This document shows positions 23,118 to 34,649 of a stretch of 64,000 nt of DNA, one piece after another. The notes under the pieces were generated by a model. That model was not told where the DNA came from, made no database searches, and saw only the letters and a program-made list of their open reading frames with translations. Source of the stretch: Rhynchospora pubera (Eukaryota; Streptophyta; Magnoliopsida; Poales; Cyperaceae); NCBI GenBank assembly GCA_028095005.1, contig CM051459.1, positions 24,166,699 to 24,230,698 of the forward strand, read 5' to 3'. The position numbers and the translations under genes were made by a program. The first letter of the stretch is position 1, and every line of letters starts with the position of its first letter.

Positions 23118-26100
23118 CTAAATCTCAAGTTGCTTCATGCTTTCCAATGCAGCCTCCTTCACAATCTCATCTCTCTTCTCCACACTTTTCTCACTGACAT
23201 CAGCAACACCCCGCACATCTTTTACCTGAATTGGATGTGATGGAACAACAGCTGATGTATTCACTTTCATCTGGACTAAAGGTGATGAAACCGCAGCTGG
23301 TGCATCCTCTTTTATCTGAACTGGAGGGGATGGTGCTGGACCTGTACCAACAAGACCTGTTGATGCCTGAGAAACAAAGTTCGAAACTTCTTTTTCTGCA
23401 ACCTCTTTTATTGCAGGAGTCGCCTCAACCTGCACTGATGGCCTAAATGACCTTTCCTTTACCTGAACAGGTATCACTGGATTTGAAGCATGCAACTGCA
23501 CTGGAGCAGAAAATACTGGTACAGCCGGCCTGATCCGTACTGGCGAAGCCATGCGGATAGTTGGTGGCATCCCCATGATTGGCGGCAAGTTACGCCCAAC
23601 TGCAGTTGCAGGAGGCGGGAGTGGAGGGGCAGAGAATACTGGCACAGCACTCCGTACAGTGACAGGTGGTGCCATGGCATGGCATGGGATATGGTAATGC
23701 CGGACTGGAACATATGGTGGAGCACCAGGGGCAGGGAACTTAGGCCTAGGTGAAGTTGCTTGCGACATATCAGTGGTAGTGGACTCAGGTCGCGGTCGGG
23801 GGTTCGATTTGGGGCGAATGAGAGGGAGGATTTTGGAGTGATTGGCTTGTGCTGGTTGGAGGTGGATGGATTGTGGCCGACGGCTCAAGTCAGTAGGAGG
23901 TTGCATTGGAAATTTCTTTGGAAAGGGAGAGGCATAAGGGTTGGAAGGGTTGCTGGCGGCCATGGCAATTTTTTCCTGGAGACGGTAGTTGAGCAAAGCA
24001 CGGGCAATTCGAATCTGCTCCAACTCGTCACTGTTTTCAGGTTCCGTTGAAGAATTTGCAGTTTGCTGGGCTACTGTATTGCATGATGAGAAGGCATTAG
24101 TATTTCATCATGAACATAGGAAAGAAAGAAAAATAAACCTTGCTGCCTTTTGCAGACTGAATAGTTTAAAAATCTTGCAAAACACAAACTTTTTAATTTT
24201 AGCAAATATTTAAACTCAAAAAGTGAATGTATTTTTTTAATCATACTACTTCAATATTCATTCAAACTCGTATTGAACATTGAAATCTGATAGAATTGAT
24301 ATTGCTCGAGTTCAACACTGAACGGGATATGAGGCTCATTAAAAATATCAGTTGGTACAAACAAAAAAAATCAAAAGTCAAATTTTAACACCTCATTTAC
24401 AACATGATTAGTTGTTTCTAAAATCTCAAGCCATTGATTTTAGCTGCTAATATGTAAAGATTAATTGGCGCTCTATCAGGCAGTGAAATTTTGAATGATA
24501 AACACTTACATTGTTTTAAAGAAGCCCAAGCAGCAGACGCTGCATTCTTCTCAGCTTGCTTTTTATTTTTAGCAGGATCACCAGTAAAAGTAATTCCTGC
24601 CAACTCGACAGTGCATGTAAAAACTGGCAAATGGCCAAGACCTGAACGTACTGTAGTGTACGACGGCAATGGCGCTCCAACCCTCTGTGCCACCTCCTGT
24701 AACAAGTTCTTGTACACCCCAGTTTCATCCTGGATAAAAAAGAAACCGAACAACTCATTTTTAAATGTTTATAAAAAGAACCACATTGTGAAAATACAAC
24801 TTTAGTTTTCAAAGACAATTAGAGGTTGGGCCGTGACATGCACCCAATCATGTTTGAAAACATATAAAAGTCAATAGGTAGCATCAACCCAATTGTTCTG
24901 GTAATACCCACATCCAAAATTTGAAACAAAATTGCTTGTGCATAATTAATTCACATGGTAAGAGCAACTAAATATTTGCAGTGAGAAAATGAAGCAAGTA
25001 GTAATCATTAATTTATTATGAGCAATCAAGTTGGAAAAGTCTTCATCCCAGTCCATTTTCCACCGATACTCTGGAAGGATGGTAATTGGTGAAGTCATGC
25101 ACTACATAATCATTTAGCGTGTTTAAAATATCTGTGCTCATTACTATTTATTACTTGCAGGCAGCAAGAAACCATTTTGCTAGTTCATGATAGTTACCCT
25201 TTTACAGCTGATAAAGAAAAAGGAAACCAAATATGATAACCTAACAGAAGATTGGGAAGTCCAAGTGAAGAGATTAAAGTCTACTCAATATGGCTGTATA
25301 GCACTAAGTGAGTAGGGCCCACAACACTTGACTAATAGGAAGTATTAGGTGACAGGTGGGCCCCTAATATCTTTTCTATTCAATTTCAAAACCACCCAAA
25401 CCAAATCTTCTATTTTAAAATTTTTCGCCCTTGATTTAATCCCACCTCTTTCCCCAGTCTGCAACTACAAATATTGAAGTCAAATTTCTACACTCCACAT
25501 TTCATTATTTGACTTGTATACATTTTACGGACAAGTATCGTTGAAGGCCGCTAATCTAATTTCTAACTCAATTGTCAGGCTTTAATACACCCCAAGCAAT
25601 TAATGGAGATGAGGAAAGTAGTCCTCTGAATAGAATTTACCAAAACACCCTTATTTGATTTACAGAAAGGTACAAACCACTAAACTAGGATTCCATCATA
25701 GCATCCATATAAACAACCCAATCAATACCAGAAATTGATAGTTATGGACCACACTTCATTACTCGAACATTTTTATCCTTGTCACACAAGCATAGTAAAA
25801 GACTGAACCAAATATAAAGGATCCACGAATTGGTCGACTACCTAATTATCTACACTTCAGTGTACTTTCACACATACACAAAACTCCTACAAGAATAAAT
25901 TAATTTAACAAAAATCAAGTTTACAAATCCAAACTACTGACGTTTTTTACTTACAAAAATAAGGATAAACACCCTTATTATAACAATTTTTACTTATGCC
26001 AAGATGGGCACGAAAAATAAAGCACCGAACTATAAAGTGGAAGCATTAAAATACGACAAAGTAATAAATGCCGAATTAAAGGCCTCGTCACTCCGTCCAA

Positions 26101-26979
26101 CCCCCTTCTCCGTTCCGTCGCCGTCCCTCTTTGTTTAATTCTAGCGTTGATGTTGATTAACTGTTAATTAATTGTTTACTGCTTTTAAAGGTGTGTACAA
26201 AGTACGAGTTACAAGTTTGCGAGTTAATTATCTGTCCCCTCTCGCCTCGGAAGTAGAATCGCTTTTCTTTTCTGCCTTTCTTTCTCCCGTACGGCTAATT
26301 ATTATTATTGTATTTAATTCGACTCCTAAAGAGAACCTATTAACGATGTCAATTAAATAATCTTTTAATTATTTTTATTATACAAGAAGAGTTCTAATAG
26401 CTTTTCAGCAAGGGCAACAAATGAACTACACATCTTTTTATTAATTTTAATTAATTAGAAAAAGTACGAATTTCTAAAACTTGACCAAAATGGGGAAGGA
26501 AATTTTTCAAAATGCGCAATAATTTCCCCAAAAATGAGGAGTTGGAAATCCCTTTCCAAACTCAGTTGTCAACAAAAGTTTCACAACTTAATTTCATGAT
26601 CAGGATATCTTTTTCAGAAACAAATTATACCTAAACAAACTTACATTACTTCTCAATCAACAAAAAGGTATGAAAAGTTGAAAACTACCAGTTCTACAAA
26701 AATGGAAATAAAGACAGAATAATTGGTACTAACCAGGATGCGCGCGGCGAGTGAATGGGAGGGACCACGCTGGGAGAGAGCGGTGAGAGCCGCCTCGGCA
26801 GCCGAGTGCTCGGCCTGACGAAGCGTGGTGCAAAAACCGGGGCTCTCGAAGACTTCTCCGTTGAAATTCACGGCCGCCTTGAACCGCGGCGCATGATCGG
26901 GGCCTTCTCTTATGCTGGTGTATGATGGTAGATTGAAGCAGCTCCTCTGTGCAAGCTCTTGCAATTGGTTTTTATACAT
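23118..26979 (-). CDS. DRB2: Double-stranded-RNA-binding protein, DRB2 type
   Basis: Member of the plant DRB family that binds dsRNA and works with Dicer-like proteins in small-RNA production. Three coding exons join in frame to 473 aa: 26979-26734, 24729-24510 and 24073-23118. The first dsRBD is at about residues 1-70 (starts MYKNQLQELAQRS; LRQAEHSAAEAAL) and the second at about 84-155 (VYKNLLQEVAQRVGAPLP; KNKKQAEKNAASAAW). DELEQIRIARALLNYRLQEK follows from residue 171. The tail is a proline-rich low-complexity region with conserved VPVRHYHIPCHAMAPPV and two AVPVFSAP blocks (about 296-303 and 338-345), then PVQVKE, PVQIKE, LVQMKV and PIQVKD repeats (357-441). Intron 1 is about 2.0 kb. The acceptor of exon 3 was set at ATACAG so that the junction reads KQLA as in the family. 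DRB3/DRB5 are alternatives; DRB2 fits best by length and tail motifs. Confidence 0.93.
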
Positions 26980-27850
26980 CTCTCCAATTATCTATCCCTG
27001 AATCTTTCTACCCCTTTTCTCTTCCTTTTTCTCAACTCGATTTCGATGCTTAAAGGAATGGAGATAGAGGTATTTGCTGAGTTTGAAGAAAAAAATAATA
27101 AATTGGTCAAAACCGCGCGCTAACTAACTGCTAACCTTATCTTCAAGCTAAAAAAAGGAACTAAAACTCCTTTTTCTTTCCTACTTAGAATTTTAACGAC
27201 GCTCAAAATTGTATAAACTATACAATGATTACACCTTTTCTTCACCCTTTTGTCCAATTTCTTCTCAAATTCAGACAATGGTTCAGAACCCAACACCCGG
27301 CCGATCGAATCTGAGCTCCAATCCGCTTTCCTCGCTCCAATTTCTCCAACAGATAACGAAAACCACTCGCATAAACAACGACGATGCTAATCTCTGCTAA
27401 TGTGGGACCGATCAGTCAGGTCCGAGACCTTCCGCGCCGAACGAAAGATCATTCCGGCGCCGCGCCGAGCGGCGCTAGCTAGCTGCGATTGATTGATCCG
27501 AAGAGAATCGGAGATGAGAGAGAGCTTGAGAGGAAGCGAGGTTTTAGCTAGGGTTTCGCACGGAGAGAGCTCGCGCTTCTTTGTTTCTCGTCTGAAAAAG
27601 AAAAAGAGGAAGGCAGAGATCTGGAGGCAAAAAGAGACGGGATAGAGAGAGAGAGAGAGAGAGAGAGAGGAGGGTTGAGTCGAGACTTGAGACTGGGTTT
27701 TTTTTTTATTTTGAGTTTCTCTTTTTTTAATACAGCTGTTAATGGCAAAAAGATAGTGACGGAGTGAGTGATGTTTGAAGTTTGATTTATTGATTACTCT
27801 CACGCTTTGCGGCAGCAGCTACAAGAACAAAGAAACAAAAAGTATGTGCT
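26980..27850 (-). other. Probable 5' leader of the DRB2 gene
   Basis: On the minus strand this region has the CT-rich tracts and AAACCCTAG words typical of plant leaders (near 27545-27670). A 21-codon upstream ORF starts at 27452 and ends at 27387. A leader intron is plausible (donor GAAG|GTCTCG near 27428), but I could not find a convincing acceptor. A TATA-rich stretch (27908-27925) could serve as the promoter. Confidence 0.45.
27644..27669. repeat. (GA)13 microsatellite in the DRB2 leader
   Basis: Uninterrupted GA dinucleotides; CT on the transcribed-sense (minus) strand. Length is likely polymorphic. Confidence 0.85.
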
Positions 27851-27929
27851 CTGGAATTTTTGTTTATTTCTAGAAAGTGATAGGAATATCCCTCTTTTTA
27901 GTTCCTAAATATATATATATATATAAATC

Positions 27930-28593
27930 AAGTACATTAAATTAGCAAAATCAAATTACATTTCTTTTTTTGTGAAATTAGTTGAAAAAATTTATTTAGT
28001 TCAATGAGATAAATCTTATTTGTTATGTTGTGTAATCTTAACTGTTTCCAAAACAAAATAGTGCCATAAATACATAATTGACCGCTTACTTTTTAGTGGT
28101 TCTCTTCTCTTAACATGCTCCGCGCTGTTCGTCTTAAGATTCGTGCTATGTAAATTTCGGAATCTCGTCCCTTGTTTGTAGATCACTTTAGGGTATTATA
28201 AGTTAGACACATCAAGTATGATAAAGGTTACTCTTCGATATTTGTTCTGAAAAACTAAATTTTTACTTCAGAAGTTACTTATTTTAAGATAAATTCTGTA
28301 GATGACTAAATTTTTAAACCGAAGTTAAATAATGTCGTTCATTTAAAATTACAGACGAGTATATTGATCAAGGTTCTCCATTTTTAAATTTCAATAGACT
28401 ACATAATTGCGCTTATTTTTTAAAATGAGATAATTTATTGATGAACTGTAGTTTTCAGCAAATTCCATATACAATTAATTAGTATCTTTTATGAAATAAA
28501 AAAATACCTGTGTAATCAATAACATGATTAGCCTTGTGATAATTCATTTCTTAAGGAGCCCAAAACAGTTATACTACTTTGAAATTTACGTGG
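27930..28593. other. AT-rich intergenic DNA upstream of DRB2
   Basis: No coding or repeat feature supported. Confidence 0.5.
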
Positions 28594-28601
28594 CACTCGA
28601 G

Positions 28602-28810
28602 CAGGGGCAAATCCAGTGGTGGGGCGGGTGGGGCTAGAGCCCCACCTACCGTCGTCGAGCCCTAAAACCCCTCTTTAGCCTCAATGAATTTTTTCAGCCA
28701 TTGGAGCACTCAAATGTGAGGCTGAAGAACAGAAAAAGAGAAACCGTTCGATCAAATGATTCATTAGAGCACTCAGCCCCACCTAAATATTTTTGCTAGA
28801 TCCGCCACTG
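28602..28810. mobile_element. hAT MITE (copy A)
   Basis: A 209-bp unit with ends CAGGGGCAAATCCAG and (complement of right) CAGTGGCGGATCTAGC, flanked by a perfect 8-bp duplication CACTCGAG (28594-28601, 28811-28818). The interior (GGGGCTAGAGCCCCACC; CTCAATGAATTTTTTC) matches the element at 45401-45594 in the opposite orientation. Non-coding. Confidence 0.88.
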
Positions 28811-28818
28811 CACTCGAG

Positions 28819-29866
28819 TAGATCAAATGTATTTACTTGGGACGAGGAGAGAATCATTACTTATGGATCATTCCGCCGAGATGACGAAAGGAGAAACAAC
28901 GGGACGGGGAGAGAATAAATGATTCAATATGACAAAGGTTCTGATCGGAAACGGAGACGAGCAAGAAAAGAAAAAGAATTCTCATCAAATTTTTTTGTTT
29001 TGGACGGAAATTTAGGGGATCAAAATTTTCTAACCAATTTTCACCGGAAGGAATCCCCGCATCTTTTTGATCGGTTCGATCAGCGGATTTGAAGAAAGTG
29101 ATTTTCATTTCAGTTTCTCACGTTAAATTTTCTGGTTCCGATAAGAGCCTAAGAAATTTTAGAGATTTCAAATATTTTTATCCTATCGATTATTAACATC
29201 GATCATATTCTAAAGGATAAAATTTTATTAGTTGGAGCTTTAATTTGAGAAACATATGTACCCTTGACATAAGCTAAAATATAATTAAAAAAAAGTAAAG
29301 AATAAATTAAAAGGATAAAATACACATTCCCAGATTATTGTTCTAGCAAATCCAATAATTTATATTCTAAGCAGTTGTGAAGAAAACTTTTGGATAAGAA
29401 CCCGAACGGATGCACTCATCCGGTGAACTGACAATTAATGAGCAATTAAAAAGAAAAAAGAAATGCTCTCAATCCTACGAAGTCTACCTCTTATCTAGAG
29501 CCTTGATAACCATAACAAATTTAATGTTTTCATGGTCCGTTTGTGGTGACTCCATAAAAATTGAAAGAAAAAAAAAATCAGAATCAAGCAATTAGTGGAG
29601 CATTGATTTGGTAACTGAAAAGCCACGTCTGGTATTGCATTAGTAAGAACTGACGACAATATTAGCGGATGGAGATCAAAATTTAATCCCCAAACGAGGT
29701 CTCTCATCTCTCCTCTGCTTTGCTGCGTCGCTCCTGTTATAATATGCTCGCAAGTCACAAACCAACTCACCAAAATGCAAGCTCCAAGGTAATACTTTAT
29801 TCATCCGATCAGTACATGTCCAGATAATTTATTTATGCTAATGTATCATGTAATTTGTGATCACAT
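28819..29866. other. Intergenic DNA
   Basis: No gene or bounded repeat seen. Confidence 0.5.
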
Positions 29867-29869
29867 TTA

Positions 29870-30059
29870 AGCCCTGATCAAAATCCCTTTGTTTAACATG
29901 GCATTTCATTTTGTTGGAAAATTCATGATCAAAATAAATGAATTCGGTGTCATTTGATTGGAATTTCTATGTAATCAGATCCAATAAAATCATGTGAAAC
30001 CAATTGAATTGAAATAAAATGAAATAAATTAATTTGTAAAAAAAAAATTGATCAGGGCC
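29870..30059. mobile_element. Tourist-like MITE (copy 1)
   Basis: Inverted ends GCCCTGATCA / TGATCAGGGC with a 3-bp duplication TTA on both sides (29867-29869, 30060-30062). These features fit PIF/Harbinger (Tourist) MITEs. A second member lies at 40549-40750. Confidence 0.75.
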
Positions 30060-30062
30060 TTA

Positions 30063-31080
30063 GTGATTCAAAAAGATTAATTTTCGAATTTTAATATTAT
30101 TTGAATAGATTCGAGGTTACATGATGATGTACTTGTAACTTGTTATAAATTTCTAGTAGCATTATGAACGGGATAAAAAAATTCTGATATCATTGTATTA
30201 ATTATAGATGTGTGATTTATTGCCAGTGAAAATGAACACCAGCAAAATGATTATGTTTCATGAGTTTCAGCATGTATTTTCTTTAAAAAAAAGTCACCTG
30301 GCTACGAATAATATGTAAATATATTTAGTTAAAAAAAATAGGGGATAATGCGTCTCCTTTTATGCTAGTCTGCCTATGAGCAGTACCATGATGCTCGTAA
30401 GATTGTGTGCATTTTGTTAGAGTATTCTTTCTTTTTTCCCATAACACAGGCCTCCCAATCAGGAAACCGGATTTCTATAATAACCCCAAAGTATTGATTA
30501 AGATCTTAAAAAAAAAAACAGAAAACCTAAAAATCATTCCGTTTGAATATTAGCTGTCATGATCGTACATGTTATCAATAATTATAAAAGATTGACATAG
30601 TAATAAATAATTATTAAAAACAACAGTTATTTATCATAAATAACAATTATTAATTATAATTATAATTACATATTTGTTTCAAAAAAAATAATTATAGCTA
30701 CATATTAAAGCTATCAATAAATAATAACCTGTGCTATTTAAACTGCGAGGTAATATGTGTACTTCACTCTACTCCACTTTACTCTCACCATTTTGGCATT
30801 GTGCTTGGCTGATTAAACGAGCAGTAAATACAACCGTACTCCATAATTAAACATGGGATGAATCTACGCATTAGATATGATGATTTTTTTATTTTATTTT
30901 TTTTGAAAAAAAAAACAGATATGAATGATTTATATATTTCTGCGTGATATGTTAGACATTATTGTACTAGTTTTCGAAACTATTTGTCGTTCGACTTGAA
31001 CAAAATATTTCTGTAAAATGTAAATTACGAAGACAAATAAAGAGTAATAAGCATGCACATGAAATGTACATTATGTTTTT
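30063..31080. other. AT-rich intergenic DNA
   Basis: No gene seen. A short imperfect dyad of AATAATTATT words lies near 30600-30720. Confidence 0.45.
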
Positions 31081-31458
31081 GAGTAATGCTAGAATCAAAT
31101 GCGTTTGACGTCAAACGCGATTTTAGACTCAAATATTGAAATAAATTACCGATCCAAACCACTCGATATGATTTTAATTTTGAAATATTTATAGAGACCA
31201 AATTATATATTTTTTTCAAAAATTTTTAACTATTTTTTCAGATTTTTTTAAACTGAAGGGTCCAAAATTAATTAGATTGAAGATTTTCTAAAATCCAAAA
31301 TAAATAGTAAAAAAAATATATCAAATTTGATCTCCAAGGATATTTCATTATAGAGAACAAATTGAGCGGTTCGGATCAGCCGTGTTAATCTAAAAAAATC
31401 GAGATCTGGTCATATTTGACGGGCCAAGTAACAAACGCATTTGACTCTAACATTACTC
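31081..31458. mobile_element. MITE with GAGTAATGCTAGA ends
   Basis: The left end GAGTAATGCTAGAATCAAAT continues GCGTTTGA; the right end is its inverse (AACGCATTTGACTCTAACAT then TACTC). About 378 bp, non-coding. No clear target duplication, so the superfamily is open. Confidence 0.65.
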
Positions 31459-31621
31459 TATTTTTTTCCGATACAATAGTCACCGACTTAAAACGTCCGC
31501 TTAAATTCAAATTGTCTTGAACTTTAATATAAATAAATTAATTTACAAGATTTTCCCTGCAAAATTTCGAGCTATAAAATCCATTACTTATACAATTAAA
31601 TGGAGAACACATTTGCAACTG

Positions 31622-32023
31622 TCCCTCCGTCCATTCACATCCGACCGTCAAGTCAAGTCATTTTTAAAAATTTTGAAATTCAAATGTTAAATTTAAACCG
31701 TTGATCTTGTTCAATTTTACGGACGATGTATTTTCATATAAGTTTTATAAAATTTGGAGTTGATTTGATAATAGATCAAGTGGTCAGCAAATGAACGAAT
31801 ATGGTTAACTATCACTGATTAATTCTAATTCGTTCATAATTTGATCATTTAATCAGGTATCAAATCGACTCCATATTTTATAAAATTTATATGAAAATGC
31901 ATCGCTTGTAAAGTTAAACAAGATCAACGGTTTGAATTTAACAGTTAAATTTTAAAATTTTTTAAATATTAAAAAATATATCTGTCCAACTAAATTCCTT
32001 GATTGTAGAGGATGTGAATCCCC
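31622..32023. mobile_element. Long foldback element
   Basis: Two arms of about 150-180 bp around a loop near 31800-31825. The left arm has CCGTTGATCTTGTTCAATTT and TTTTCATATAAGTTTTATAA; the right arm carries the complements (AAGTTAAACAAGATCAACGG; TTATAAAATTTATATGAAAA). Outer ends GTCCATTCACATCC and GGATGTGAATCC also pair. A read-through transcript would fold into a long hairpin. Confidence 0.7.
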
Positions 32024-33060
32024 CAAACCCCCCCCCCCCCTCATGTCACAATGTACATTTTTTTTCCCTGATAAATCAGATAGCATCCGTCCTCTCTCGG
32101 TGTAAATTCAATGTATAATACGTTTCGGAACTGGTCGGTGAAAAGACAGATGTATTATGCCGTTACAATATCCTAAGCATACTGATTTATTACTTTCAAT
32201 TTATTTTGGGATCAAAATATAATATACTTTTTGGCGAATTTCATTATGCATCTTGATAAATTTGTAACTTAGCAAAATGCAAAAGGCATAAAAACCTTTA
32301 CACAATCTCAAAACCATAGTACAAGACTAATAATTTACTAACAAACGCATTGAATTGCATGTACACTCACTCCAATTTCTTTTTTTTTTTCGGTGATGTA
32401 CAAGAAAACAACAATGGAAATTGCACTCTTGGCGATGATACGAAGAACAATTGGGAGACGTGTAACATATCCATAAAATACTGGGTTTTTGTCTGGTTCA
32501 GTTGTCGTCAACGCACTCCAAGAGTCAAAGTTCACTTCCGAATTCCCCATGGCGCCTGGCGCCTCTCACAAGCAATCTCGACCGTTACTACTGATATCAT
32601 AATTATTACTATGATAACGATGCTTGTTTGCGAAGAAAAGCATGAGTATAATATTTAACAACTTTTTTTTCTCCTCTTCAATAAAGCACTCTAGAATGAG
32701 ATAATAATAGTGTATTACAGGGGTATACATGTATAATCGTAGCGGATTAATAATTGATTTAATTCCAAAGCGAAGGAAGTCTCTCTCTCTATCTTGAGAA
32801 AAAACGAAAAAGAGCGGAGACTTTTCACCGCGAGTGCTAAGAGCCAGTGACAGACCGACATCCTTTCTAGATTTCATGTGGCATGTAAAAGAGAGTTTTG
32901 TATGTGTCCCACTGTTTTGCAAGTCAGTTTCAGTGGATAATAAGTTATGTCAGGGAAGTACTACAACATGGATACAAATATAGGTTACATAGAATAAAAA
33001 ACAAAAACTATCCGCGATTTGACGAGCTTTATTGGGGAGGAAAAACAGATGACATAAATT
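32024..33060. other. Intergenic DNA with a poly-C run
   Basis: A C homopolymer lies at about 32028-32040. No gene seen. Confidence 0.45.
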
Positions 33061-33062
33061 CT

Positions 33063-33190
33063 ACTGCTTTTCACATTTCGCTGACGTGGCAAAGTTTGAT
33101 TAATTAATTTATTTATTTCTTTGTGAGAAATTCTCTTCACTTGTTTATAAGTTTATAACAAACTTGCCACGTCAGCGTTAGTGTAGAAAT
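33063..33190. mobile_element. Small foldback (MITE-like)
   Basis: CGCTGACGTGGCAAAGTTTG and CAAACTTGCCACGTCAGCG are inverted copies about 60 bp apart, with further weak pairing outside. Non-coding. Target duplication not resolved. Confidence 0.6.
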
Positions 33191-34347
33191 CGGGAGCTTG
33201 AAATATCAAATATGTTTATCCTTACCGTTTAGGTAATTAGGTATCCTGCCCTCTCTCTACTGGAATCTAGACAGCTTTTTCATAAGTACCTAGAAATTTT
33301 CGATAATTAATTGTTGTTCAGAGAAATTGAGGCGAAAAGCGGACAGCAGAAAAATTACAACCTATGATGGGGGAATCCAAGAGTTATGATAGGAAAGTCT
33401 ATCAATTATGATTAATGCATTTATTAATGTTTGTTGTTTATATTTTTTTATTCGGAATAAATATATTTAGCACTTATCGACCGAGTAGAGGTTCTTGTTT
33501 TTTTTTTTTTAAAAAAAAATTGTATCTAAGAATCAGGTTCGGGTGTTTAAATTTCTGCGATGTCACAAATTACCACGGCTCCTTGAGTCCTTGTGCACGT
33601 CAATATTTCCAAATTTAGAAGTCAGAAAATAAATATTTTGAACTATTAGCTTTGTTTCATGTCCCGAATGGGGATGCAATGATGATGTAACAAATGAGGC
33701 AAGTTAATAATAAATGACTTTTACATAGATTGGGTTGGTTGGATTGGTCGGATTTTGTTTATTTTTTCAATTCAATCTTTAGTATTTGAATTATGATTTT
33801 AACAATTATAAAAATTATTAGAAAACAATCTAAGGTCATATGCGGATTTATATACAGATTCATAAATGCAGTTTATTTCATTTTTTATTTATCATACGCT
33901 TCATGTATGCAAGAATAATATAATGACAATTATATGTAACAATTTACACAAAATTACAGAAAAAATTTAAATATTGGTTTTACATCAATTAATTAATAGA
34001 AATAGATCAATCGAAAAAATATTGGCAGAAGAGTATTATTGGAGTGCAAATTAACGATCTTAATTATTTAATGAATCCACATAAACTAAAATATTTTCGC
34101 ACGGAACCACGTACGTGGCCGATAATATTTCATTAAAAGAGATTTAAAAATTTACAAGTTTTGTTGCTTGTAGCTGCTCCCATAATTCATGACCTAAAAT
34201 TATGATATTTATGACATGACCTATGAATATATATCTGATGCAGAAAACCCTCAGTTTTGAATTACAAAATGCAAGAACTTTTGTATTTAGTCGCTGAACT
34301 AGTAATCCATAGAGGTGGCTTTTCAACCTTCGCTTCACAGTTTCTAG
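33191..34347. other. AT-rich intergenic DNA
   Basis: No gene, repeat boundary or RNA feature supported. Confidence 0.5.
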
Positions 34348-34646
34348 TGGCGTTTGGATCGCTTAGGAATAAGAAAAATAGTCTATTTTTAGGTGGAAAA
34401 TATTAGGAATTGTGTAATTTTGGAGCTGTTTGGATGGGTAAGGAATAAGCAAGAATAACAAATTCCGGGCGGAAATTTATTCCTAATCATCCAAACTCTT
34501 AACAAAATTACACACTTCTCAATAATAGACTATTCCTCTTATTCCTAAGCGATCCAAACGACTCCGTGAAGAATTTGAATGGTTAGGAATAAATTTTCGT
34601 CTAGAAAAATGCTATTCCTCTTATTCTTAAACGATCCAAACGGCCC
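34348..34646. mobile_element. Nested MITEs of the GTTTGGATCGCTTAGGAATA type
   Basis: The outer pair is CGTTTGGATCGCTTAGGAAT (34351) and ATTCCTAAGCGATCCAAACG (to 34560). A second pair lies inside (GTTTGGATGGGTAAGGAATA against TTCCTAATCATCCAAAC), and a further right end ACGATCCAAACGGCCCC lies at about 34630-34646. At least two insertions appear nested. Confidence 0.65.
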
Positions 34647-34649
34647 CTA

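Noticed and set aside
23490..24050. Plus-strand frames of 87-96 codons across the DRB2 last exon
   Set aside because: Antisense shadows of the DRB2 tail; W/R-rich composition and no motif.
27387..27803. 138-codon minus-strand open reading frame upstream of DRB2
   Set aside because: Low-complexity SLSLSLS and KKKR runs come from the (GA)n tract. It lies in the DRB2 leader and has no family motif.
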